DNA of 64,000 nucleotides from Chionoecetes opilio (taxonomy: Eukaryota > Arthropoda > Malacostraca > Decapoda > Majidae), in the NCBI GenBank assembly GCA_016584305.1, contig JACEEZ010002650.1, positions 760,150 through 824,149 on the forward strand, read 5' to 3'. Positions 25,001-37,000 of this stretch are shown piece by piece. The position numbers and the translations under genes were made by a program. Position 1 is the first letter of the stretch, and every line of letters starts with the position of its first letter. Under the pieces are notes generated by a model, which was given only the letters and a program-made list of their open reading frames with translations, searched no databases and was not told the DNA's origin.

Positions 25001-28000
25001 TGCCCTTGCCCTGACCCTGGCTGCATGGCGACTTGCCCTTGCCCTGACCCTGGCTGACTGTTGCCCTTGCCCTGACCCTGGCTGCATGGCTGACTGTTGC
25101 CCTTGCCCTGACCCTGGCTGACTGTTGCCCTTGCCCTGACCCTGGCTGACTGGCTGACTGTTGCCCTTGCCCTGACCCTGGCTGACTGTTGCCCTTGCCC
25201 TGACCCTGGCTGCATGCACTGTTGCCCCTTTGCCCTTGCACCCTGGCTGCATGGCTGACTTGTGCCCTTGCCCCTGACCTGGCTGACTGTTGCCCTTGCC
25301 CTGACCCTGGCTGACTGTTGCCCTTGCCCTGACCCTGGCTGACTGTTGTCCCTGCCTCTGGAGCTACCCTGGCTGCATGCTGACTGTTGCCCTTGCCTGA
25401 CTGGCTGACGTTGCCTGCCCTGACCCTGGCTGACTGTTGCCCTTGCCCTGACCCTGGCTGACTGTTGCCCTTGCCCTGACCCTGGCTGACTGTTGCCCTT
25501 GCCCTGACCCTGGCTGACTGTTGCCCATGCCCCTGACCCTGGCTGACTGTTGCCTGCCCTGACCCTGCTGACGTGCCCTTGCCCTGACCCTGGCTGACTG
25601 TTGCCCATGCCCCTGACCCTGGCTGACTGTTGCCCTTGCCCTGACCCTGGCTGACTGTTGCCCTTGCCCTGACCCTGGCTGACTGTTGCCCTTGCCCTGA
25701 CCCTGGCTGACTGTTGCCCATGCCCCTGACCCTGGCTGACTGTTGCCCTTGCCCTGACCCTGGCTGACTGTTGCCCATGCCCTGACCCTGGCTGACTGTT
25801 GCCCTTGCCCTGACCCTGGCTGACTGTTGCCCCTGCCCCTGACTCTACCTGGCTGACTGTTGCCCTTGCCCTGACCCTGGCTGACTGTGTTGCCCTTGCC
25901 CTGACCCTGGCTGACTGTTGCCCTTGCCCTGACCCTGGCTGACTGTTGCCCATGCCCCTGACCCTGGCTGACTGTTCCTGCCGCGGTGACTGTTGCCCTG
26001 CCCCTGACCCTGGCTGACTGTTGCCCTTGCCCTGACCCTGGCTGACTGTTGCCCATGCCCCTGACCCTGTGGCTGACTGTTGCCCTTGCCCTGACCCTGG
26101 CTGACTGTTGCCCTTGCCCTGACCCTGGCTGACTGTTGCCCTTGCCCTGACCCTGGCTGACTGTTGCCATGCCCCTGCCTGGCTGACTGTTGCCCTTGCC
26201 TGCCCTGTGACTGTGCCCATGCCTGCCTGGCTGACTGTTGCCCTTGCCCTGACCCTGGCTGACTGTTGCCCTTGCCCTGACCCTGGCTGACTGTTGCCCA
26301 TGCCCCTGACCCTGGCTGACTGTTGCCCTTGCCCTGACCCTGGCTGACTGTTGCCCTTGCCCTGACCCTGGCTGACTGTTGCCCATGCCCCTGACCCTGG
26401 CTGCATGGCTGACTGGGCTGTCTTGTCACCATGAAGGATAAAGGCTTGCTTATGTCTCAAATTTGATGTATTATAATTATAAGAACATAAGAAAGTAAGG
26501 AAGCTACAAGAGGCCATGAGACCTACACGAGGTACTTCCTGTTACTTAACTACCTATATCCACCTCTCTTCCCTATCCATGAATTTATCCAGACTCCTTT
26601 TAAAGACCCCAATAGACTCCGCATTGACCACCTGATGACTTAGTCCATTCCATCATTCACCACCCTATTTGTGAACCAGTTTCTCCCAATTTCCTTTTTA
26701 AATCTACGCTTTTCCAGCTTGAATCCGTTACTTCTTGTTCTACCCTGCTTACTAACCTAATTATATCGATGAGTTACTGCTCTTTTTACTTTCATTGGAT
26801 TAGACTCCATAGTTCTGCCTTTTCTTGAATATCACCCCACATGTTAGAAATGGCTAACATATTAAATGCAAGTCTATTAATAGTAGAATGGAAAAAATGC
26901 ACATTCAGTATAATGATAAACTATTATCTTGAGTTACTTCTGAAAGAGAGAGTGAGTGATGATCCTGGAACCTCTCCTCTCTCCTATCGGTAATTATATT
27001 CATCTATCTATATCATCTTTACCTATATCCTATCTCTCTCTATCTCTGGACCCTATCTATCTCTCCGTAGGAGTTTCTAATTTCTATCTATATTTATCTC
27101 CGTAGGAGTTTCTAGTTTTCTATCTATCTATCTATCTCTCCGTAGGAGTTTCTAATTTCTATATCTATCTATCTCTCCATGGGTGTTTCTAGTTTTCTAT
27201 CTATCTCTCCATAGGAGTTTCTAGTTTTCTATCTATTTATCTCTCCATAGGAGTTTCTAGTTTTCTATCTCTATTTATCTCTCCGTAGGTGTTTCTAGTT
27301 TTCTATCTATCTATTTATCTCTCCATGTAGGAGTTTCTAGTTTTCTATCTATCTATCTATCTATCTCTCCATAGGAGTTTCTAGTTTTCTATCTATCTAT
27401 TTATCTCCATAGGAGTTTCTAGTTTTCTATCTATCTATTTATCTCCGTAGGTGTTTCTAGTTTTCTATCTATCTATTTATCTCTAGGTGTTTCTAGTTTT
27501 CTATCTATCTATTTATCTCTGTAGGAGTTTCTAGTTTTCTACCTATCTATTTATCTCTGTAGGTGTTTCTAGTTTTCTATCTATCTATTTATCTCTGTAG
27601 GTGTTTCTAGTTTTCTATCTATCTATTTATCTCTTCGTAGGTGTTTCTAGTTTTCTATCTATCTATTTATCTCTTCGTAGGTGTTTCTAGTTTTCTATCT
27701 ATCTATTTATCTCTTCGTAGGTGTTTCTAGTTTTCAATTAATTATCTATTTATCTCTCCGTATGTGTTTCTAGTTTTCTATCTATCTATCTCCCTGTAGG
27801 TGTTTCTATCTATCTATCTCCCTGTAGGTGTTTCTATCTATCTATCTCCCTGTAGGTGTTTCTATCTATCTATCTCCCTGTAGGTGTTTCTATCTATCTA
27901 TCTCCCTGTAGGTGTTTCTATCTATCTATCTCCCTGTAGGTGTTTCTATCTATCTATCTCCCTGTAGGTGTTTCTATCTATCTATCTCCCTGTAGGTGTT

Positions 28001-31000
28001 TCTATCTATCTATCTCCCTGTAGGTGTTTCTATCTATCTATCTCCCTGTAGGGCAGGGGTCGGCAACCTTTTCAGTGCGAGGGCCAGAGAAAGCTTCTAG
28101 GAGTAGCCTGCGGGCTGGAGTGCCAAAGAGAACCCAAAAGTGACAGTGTACAAAATTTTTATAGAAAAGCAGGCAAACCAGTGACTAGATTACAAGAAAT
28201 TTATTGAAAAACATGCAAATCAGTGACTGCAGAAAACAGTTTTATCAAGAGACATGCAAATTAGTGGGATGGTTGGTGGTGTTTGCCATGGAGAAGTGAT
28301 TCAATGTCTGGATCGATTGATGAGGTAGACAAGAGCAGAATGTCATTGAGGAGCGGTCACTTAGCTGGGAGCGAATGCGAGACTTTGTATATTTAATTTT
28401 TTTAAAGAGTTGTTCACAACAGTAAGTGCTGCCAAACATGGCAACGATGCGTTTTACATGCTCAATGTAATTTGGAAATTTGTTAGAAGGGAGGACGAGG
28501 GCACGGAAGGACAGTGGAGAAGCGGTACGGTACTTTGCCTTCAGTTCGTCATTACACTGAAGCTCCACCAACTCCATCTGCAGGGGGGCAGGGGCTTCGT
28601 CCACAGGGAAGTCACAGGGGGAGGGGAACAGCTTGAAGTCCGGAGCCAGTGGCCTGACACCGGTGAAACGGGAGGCAAATTCCTCCCGCAAAGAGGTGAC
28701 AACGCCAACACAAGTGTTCAGGTCCACGTCATCAGGTGCACAAGCTGCAATATGAGGAAAATGCATAAACTGACCAGCAGCCAGTTGAGCCTCCCACAAG
28801 GGCAGCTTTACCTCGAAGGCGGTGATGTGCGAATACATGTCTGTGACTAGAATGTTTTTGCCTTGCAGCTTCACATTGAGGTCATTTAGGTGCGTAGTGA
28901 TATCTGTGAGCAGGGATAGACGAGCAAGCCATTGCGGGTTGGAAAAATTATCAGCACCGGGGAGGTTCTTTTGACGGAGGAAGGTGGCGATCTCCTGCTG
29001 CAGGTCGCACACGCGGGACAGCATGGCTCCATGACTCAACCAGCGGACCTCACAGAAGTAAAGCAGGTCACCATAGTGTGCGTTGACTTCGTCCGTTAGT
29101 GCCTGGAACTGGCGGTGGTTAAGGCTGCGGGAGAGGATGGAGTTGACAACCTTCACGACTACAGACATGACATCAGTAAGGTTGGCAGACTTGGAGCACA
29201 GGGACTCTTGGTGGATGATGCAGTGCACCTTGTGGATGGGCTGGGTGTGTCCGGCGGCCTCACAGTGACGCACTAGCAGTGAGGCGGCACCCTTCTTCTT
29301 TCCAGTCATTGCTGGGGCACCGTCGGTCGTCACGTGCACGAGACGGGACAGGTCGAGGGAGTGTTGCTTCACACACTGAAGCACGGCGTCGAAGATGTCT
29401 TGCCCAGTGGTGGTGCCGCCGTGCAATGGAACAAGCTGGAGAAACTCCTCATAAACCTGAAGGGCAGCAGTGACTCCACGAATGAAAATCGCCAGCTGGG
29501 CTGTGTCCTTCATGTCTGTGCTCTCATCAAGAGCGAGAGAGAAGGCATCGAAATTTGAGCAACAGGTCTTAAGCGAGTCATTCACGCTGCCTGACATCTC
29601 CTCAATGCGACGACAAACAGTGCGGGGTGAAAGGCTCACACTTTCAAAGGCAGAACGCTTTTCAGGACAGAAGGAATCTATCACAACCATGATGCACTCC
29701 TTGATAAAGTCCCCCGTCTGTGAATGGCTTCATCCGGCAAGCAAGGAGGCGGGAAACCTCATAGCTGGCGCGCGTCACTTTGTCAGCCTCAGTAGTCTGC
29801 TTACGGAAGAGTGAAGTGCTTTACTGCAGGTTGCCTGACAGTTTGACAATGGCCTCCTTCCTCTCGGCAGCAGACATCGATGCAAAGCTCGATGTTTGGT
29901 GCTGTGTCTCCCAGTGGCGGCGCATATTATACTCTTTGAGGACAGCCACAGTCTTCAAGCAAATGAGGCACTGGGCCTGTCCAAAGCATTCAGTGAAAAT
30001 GTACTTCTCCCACTCAGGGTTGAAGGCCCGACACTCCAGGTCCACTTTCCTCTTCTTAACAATAATTGCAGACATGATGATTGGCTAAAAAGAAAGAAAA
30101 AGAAAGAATGAGCACAAAGTGCGAAATAATGATCCACATGTTAGACACGAATACAGTCAAACCTCGATATAACGGAACTCGATGTAACGGACTCCATTTG
30201 CGTGACAATTTTTTTTTTTTTTATCATATCAGACTGCTTATCGCCACTCGAATTGTCAACTCAACATAATTGTATTATTTTCTCATTTTACTTTGGAATG
30301 CTTGGGTTTTAAGGAGTTTTGATGTATCACATATTAAGATATATAAGGAAGGAGCCTGTGTTGCTCGTGATTTAGTGGTAGAAGGTGTGTATTGTTTAAA
30401 ATAGTGACTACAGGGAGGTCCCGAAGATACGAGCAGTTAGGTTCCACCTGGCATACTCGTAAAGCGAAATCTCGTATAACGAAACACATAACTAATGGTA
30501 AAATATAGGTTTGGTTCCAGGACCATCAAAAAAAAGAAAGAAAAAAAAAAAAACATGTTTTTCAAGCTAATACTATAGCAAACTATAGCAATATATAGTA
30601 TAGTATATATATAAACTATAGCAAACACAACAAACACACAGCGTCTATATTACCCACACTGTACTACCTATTCTGTAGAAGAAGCATTCTGAAAGAGAAA
30701 ATAGCACACAAAATAACATAACTGCACATTAATTAAACATAAAACATGCATAACAAGCAAAAAAGACGTTGTAATGTAGGGGACGCCGCGTGATACAAGA
30801 GAAGGTAGTGTAGCAGTCCCAAGGTTGGAGCCGCACACCTGGCTAATTACCACTAAATGTCAGGCCGCACCATATGCTTAATTACCCTTCAGGTCACTCC
30901 TTGCTACGGGTGACCTGACTGCGGTCCCAAGGTTGGGGCCACACACCTGCTAATTACTCCTAAAGGTCAGGCCGCGCCATATGCTTAATTACCCTTCAGG

Positions 31001-34000
31001 TCACAGCTTGCTAGGGGTGACCTGACTGCGGTCCCAAGGTTGGGGCCGCACACCTGCTAATTACCCTTAAATGTCTGGCCGCGCCATATGCTTAATTACC
31101 CTTCAGGTCACGGCTTGCTAGGGGTGACCTCACTGGGGTCAATCAAATCCCCCTTTGTCCAGCCCAGGAGTGGTAGGGCGCACATTTTGAACTTGATAAT
31201 TTTACTCACCCCAGTTTGAATAAATAAAATATCATTGGATTTTTTATCTCGTATATTGAAAATAGACCCTAATTTACACATCTCGTATCATCGGATTCTC
31301 GTATACCGAATGCTCGTATAACGGGACCTCCCTGTATTAGTGTTATGGCGTGGCCGCTGCTACGTCTCCCTGTCCCCTCAACACCCTAAATCACCCTTAT
31401 CTAAGGTGACACGCAGTGCTACAATGACCTAAATAGTGACACGTGTATAGAACTGCACTTCACAACCATATAATATATATAATAATGAGCATTAGTCATG
31501 ATGATAAGCAATACGCCACAATAATACAATAATAAGCCACAGCTGAATCTGGCTCGCAGTGTTTGTTTACCTTTCACTAGAGCTTGAGCTTGACTAGCCA
31601 GACGGTGAGAGAAAGCATCAACATTTTAGGGATAACCCATCACTTTACGGGAGACTTTCTTCCTTTTTATCTATTTTGGGGTGATTATAATGTCTCATGA
31701 TGCTGCTGTTGCTGCCGCGGCCGCGCTGCCAGGCGTGGATGAGCGCTTTGAAAGTATTTTCATATCTTTACTCATGTGTATGAATAATAGCAATTCAAAT
31801 GTGATTATATGTCTACATTCAACTAGAATAATGAAATTTCGTAGCATACCAAGAAGTAATGAGTGAGCCTGGATACTTACTACCTCTCCTAATACCAGTC
31901 CCGAACAGTCGTGGGCGAGTGTGCCAAATCCCTGATGTAGTGCTAGTCACTGTTTACCTCCCAACATAGCTACACGGTCTGGTTGTGTGTGATTATTTCT
32001 CATTTATTTCACCTTTTTTTTCCATATATTTTTCCACCCTTTGGAAAATACCCTCGCTATAACGGACAATCGGCTTTAACGGACCACTCCTCCCCCCCCC
32101 TTTAGTCCGTTATATCGAGGTTTGACTGTACATGCAAGACTTTTACATAGTAAAAACAAAGCATACAATAATCAAAATTACGATACAGACGTCCACACAG
32201 TATTTTGTGACAAACCTAGTGTTACACCCCTGCGCTGGGCATGGGCGTGGGTGTGTTTGAATGGGCGTGTTTGAGTGTGTGCGCATGTGTTTGAGTAAGG
32301 CTCAGTAAGCCATTGTCTGATTTGGGCGGGCGGGCGGGACAGGACCTACCAATACGAGTAACTAGTGAGCGCGAATGTGGTTGTGAGCTTGGAGGCTGAG
32401 TGAAGTGGGTGAATGAAGAGAGAGAGAGAGAGAGCAGTAGCAGCAAGAAATGCACTTTATACTATCCACATTCCCTAATGATAAAAGTACATTTCAGACT
32501 AAGAAAGTTTGATGCATACCTCTTCTCAGTACGAACTCCTACGGAGACTGGCCGCTGGCGTGACCGTTGGTGGTGAGGGAAAACAGCTCATGGGACGTCA
32601 CGTGTAATGCAGAGTTGCCAGATGCCACGATAGTGGCCAGTCCCACGTCGGCGCCTCTCGACATGATCGCGTGTTGCCATGTAGTCATTTTCTCCCTGGC
32701 GATTTTCCGTGGTGCTTCTGTGGTAAAGATCTCAGTCATGCAAATTTGCCCCGCGCTACCCGCCGCGATCACGTGGAGAGGTGCTGACTTACTCATTTAG
32801 TTGGCTAGGCTGTTGCGGGCCGGATTGTTATATAAATATCAAGTAGGGTGACGGGCCATGAGTTCGGACTCTGCGGGCCAGACTTGGCCCGCGGGCCGGA
32901 GTTTGCCGACCCCTGCTGTAGGTGTTTCTATCTATCTATCTATCTCCCTGTAGGTGTTTCTATCTGTCTATCTATCTATCTCCCTCCTAGGTGTTTCCTG
33001 AGCCAAAAGGGCGTGGTGGTGCAGCAGATGATAAGGGAAGTGTTCTGCAGTGTGCTGCGCTTCACCTCGCAGCACCGGGCCCACACCTGGGGGCCGGGGG
33101 CGGGGGGCGGTGCGGCCCTGGTCCACCCGGCCTTCACCGCCCTCCAGGACACCTTCAGGGAGTTTGAGACACAGGCGGCCTTCCTACACAAATGTGAGTT
33201 GGAACTTAATGGACTTAGAATGGAAATGGGACTTAGAACTTAATGGACTTAGAATGGCAATGAGACTTAGAACTTAATGGACTTAGAATGGCAATGAAAC
33301 TTAGAACTTAATGGACTTAGAATGGCAATGAGACTTAGAACTTAATGGACTTAGAATGGCAATGAAACTTAGAACTTAATGGACTTAGAATGGCAATGAG
33401 ACTTAGAACTTAATGGACTTAGAATGGCAATGAGACTTAGAATGGAAATGTGAGTTGGGACTTAATGGACTTAGAATGGAAATGGGACTTAGAACCTAAT
33501 GGACTTAGAATGGAAATGTGAGTTGGGACTTAATGGACTTAGAATGGAAATGGGACTTAGAACCTAATGGACTTAGAATGGCAATGGGACTTAGAACTTA
33601 ATGGACTTAGAATGGAAATGGGACTTAGAACTTAATGGACTTAGAATGGCAATGGGACTTAGAACTTAATGGACTTAGAATGGCAATGGGACTTAGAACT
33701 TAATGGACTTAGAATGGAAATGGGACTTAGAACTTAATGGACTTAGAATGGCAATGGGACTTAGAACTTAATGGACTTAGAATGGCAATGGGACTTAGAA
33801 CTTAATGGACTTAGAATGGAAATGGGACTTAGAATGCAATGTGAGTTGGAGACTTAGATGGACTTAGAATGGAAATGGGACTTAGACTTAATGGACTTAT
33901 GATGATTGAACTATGGACTTAGAATGAATGGACTTAGAATTGGACTTAGATGGAACTTAGAACTTAATGGAATGTGATTGGACTAATGGACTTAGAATGG

Positions 34001-37000
34001 CAATGTGAGTTGGAACTTAATGGACTTGTAGAATGGCAATGGATTGACTTAATGACTTAGAATGGCAATGTGATTGGGACTTAGAATAGGACTTAGAATG
34101 GAAATGGGACTTAGAACTTAATGGACTTAGAATTGGACTAATAATGGACTTAGAATGGCAATGTGAGTTGGAACTTAATGGACTTAGAATGGAAATGGGA
34201 CTTAGAATGGCAATGTGAGATTAGGACTTAATGGACTTAGAATGGAATGGGGACTTATTAGAATACTTAATGGACTTAAGAATGGACTAATTGGGGGATT
34301 AGAATGGAATGGATTGAAATGGACTTAATTAATGGACTTAGAATGGCAATGTGAGTTGGGACTTAATGGACTTAGAATGGAAATGGGACTTAGAACTGCT
34401 AAGTGATTGGGACTAATGGACTTAGAATGGAATGGGACTTAGAATGGCAATGTGAGTTGGAACTTAATGGACTTAGAATGGCAATTGAGTTGGGACTTAA
34501 TGGACTTAGAATGAATGGATAAATGGACTAGTTTAATGGACTTAGAATGAATGAGAACTGGACTTAGAATGGCAATGTGAGTTGGACTTAATGGACTTAG
34601 AATGGAATGTGATTGGAACTTAATGGACTTAGAATGGAATGGGACTTAGACTTAATGACTTAGATGGAATGGACTTGAACTTAAGGACTTAGAATGGAAA
34701 TGGACTAATATGGAGTGGACTTAATGGACTTAGAATGGAAATGGGACTTAGAATGGAATGTGAGTTGGGACTTATGACTAAATGGATGGACTTAGAATGG
34801 AAATGGGACTTAGAATTAATGGACTTAGAATGGCAATGTGAGTTGGGACTTAATGGACTTAGAATGGAAATGGGACTTAGAATGGCAATGTAGTTGGACT
34901 TAATGGACTTAGAATAGTGCAATGTAGTTGGGACTTAATGGACTTAAGGGAATGGACTAGAATGGCAATGTGAGTTGGGACTTAATGGACTTAGAATGGA
35001 AATGGGTTGACTTAATGGACTTAGAATGGAAATTTAGATGGATGTGAACTTAATGGACTTAGAATGGCAATGTGAGTTGGGACTTAATGGACTTAGAATG
35101 AAATGGGACTTAGAATTAATGGACTTAGAATGGCAATGTGAGTTGGACTTAATGGACTTAGAATGGAAATGGGACTTAGCTAATGGACTTAGATGCAATG
35201 TGAGTTGGGACTTAATGGACTTAAGGAATGGGACAGAATGGGACTTAGAATGGCAATGTGAGTTGGACTAATGGACTTAGAATGGCAATGTGAGTTGGGA
35301 CTTAATGGACTTAGAATGGAAATGGGACTTAGAATGGCAATGTGAGTTGGGACTTAATGGACTTAGAATGGAATGGACTTAGAATGGCAATGTGAGTTGG
35401 ACTTAATGGACTTAGAATGGAAATGGGACTTAGATGGCAATGTGAGTTGGGACTATAATGGACTTAGAATGGAAATGGGACTTAGAATGGCAATGTGAGT
35501 TGGGCTTAAGGACTTAGATGGATGGGACTTAGAATGGCAATGGATTGGAACTTAATGGACTTAGAATAGCAATGTGAGTTGGGACTTAATGGACTTAGAA
35601 TGGAATGGGACTTAGAATGGCAATGTGAGTTGGGACTACTAATGACTTAGAATGGAATGGGTTGACTTATGGAAGAATGGCAATGTGAGTTGGGACTTAA
35701 TGGACTTAGAATGGAAATGGGACTTAGAACTTAATGGACTTAGAATGGCAATGTGAGTTGGACTTAATGGACTTAGAATGGAATGTGAGTTGGGACTTAG
35801 GACTTAAATGGGACTTAGAATGGCAATGTGAGTTGGACTTAATGGACTTAGAATGGCAATGTGACTTAGACTTAATGGACTTAGAATGGAAATGGGACTT
35901 AGAATGGCAATGTGAGTTGGGACTTAATGGACTTAGAATGGAAATGGGACTTAGAATGGCAATGTGAGTTGGGACTTAATGGACTTAGAATGGAAATGGG
36001 ACTTAGAATGGCAATGTGAGTTGGGACTTAATGGACTTAGAATGGAAATGGGACTTAGAATGGCAATGTGAGTTGGGACTTAATGGACTTAGAATGGACA
36101 TGGGACTTAGAATGGCAATGTGAGTTGGAACTTAATGGACTTAGAATGGCAATGTGAGTTGGGACTTAATGGACTTAGAATGGAAATGGGACTTAGAACT
36201 TAATGGACTTAGAATGGCAATGTGAGTTGGGACTTAATGGACTTAGAATGGAAATGGGACTTAGAACTTAATGGACTTAGAATGGAAATGGGACTTAGAA
36301 TGGCAATGTGAGTTGGGACTTAATGGACTTAGAATGGAAATGGGACTTAGAATGGCAATGTGAGTTGGGACTTAATGGACTTAGAATGGAAATGGGACTT
36401 AGAATGGCAATGTGAGTTGGGACTTAATGGACTTAGAATGGAAATGGGACTTAGAATGGCAATGTGAGTTGGGACTTAATGGACTTAGAATGGAAATGGG
36501 ACTTAGAATATCAGGCCTAAAATGTCCTAAAAATCATCTTCCCTCACATTCTTCTTCTTTCTGTTTAACGTCAGATTTTCCCAGAGTGTCATATAAGGTT
36601 AGAGGGCCGATGATACGCTTCCAACTATAAGAACATAAGAACATAAGGAAGCTACAAGAGGCTGGGAGACCTACATGAGGTAGTTCCTGTTACTTAACAC
36701 TACCTACATCCACCTTTCATCCCCATCCATAACACTGTCCAGCCTCCTTTTAAAACTCCCTATTGACTCCCCACTAACAAAGATAGAGAGATGAAAAGAC
36801 AAAGAGTAGAAGTAGTAAAGTAGTAGTAGTAGAGGGTAGATAATAGTAGTAGTAGTAGTAGAGGTTAGATAATAATAGTAGTAGTAGTAGTAGTAGAGGG
36901 TAGATAATAGTAGTAGTCCTTTCATCCCCATCCATAACACTGTGTAGCCTCCTTTTAAAACAAATGTGAGTTGCGTTGCCAGGCTCAAAACTTTCCTAAT

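Larger units (their letters stand above)
28054..32915 (-). mobile_element. hAT transposon (BED-finger, Charlie-like ends) inserted in the acceptor array
   Basis: The left end is CAGGGGTCGGCAACC; the right end, GTTTGCCGACCCCTG, is its complement with one difference. This terminal motif is typical of Charlie-type hAT elements. It is flanked by an 8-bp duplication of array sequence, so it landed inside one splice-site repeat. The minus strand carries a decayed transposase (28245-30075). The element's 5' region is interrupted by a TA-flanked TIR element (30154-32128), which itself holds another (30411-31334). Without these the hAT would be about 2.9 kb. Subterminal sequence from 32131 to 32915 is non-coding. 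Confidence 0.93.

Noticed and set aside
23393..26517. Minus-strand open frames of 350-697 residues rich in Gln, Gly, Ser, Arg
   Set aside because: They are the translation of a stop-free 28-bp satellite in three overlapping frames inside a Tubgcp6 intron. No start context or domain is present.
28245..30075. Domesticated host gene of the GTF2IRD2/ZBED type
   Set aside because: It retains hAT ends and target duplication and has a stop and two frame shifts, so it is an ordinary dead transposon.
22403..36509. CRISPR arrays
   Set aside because: The repeats are contiguous minisatellites without unique spacers, in an intron of an animal gene.
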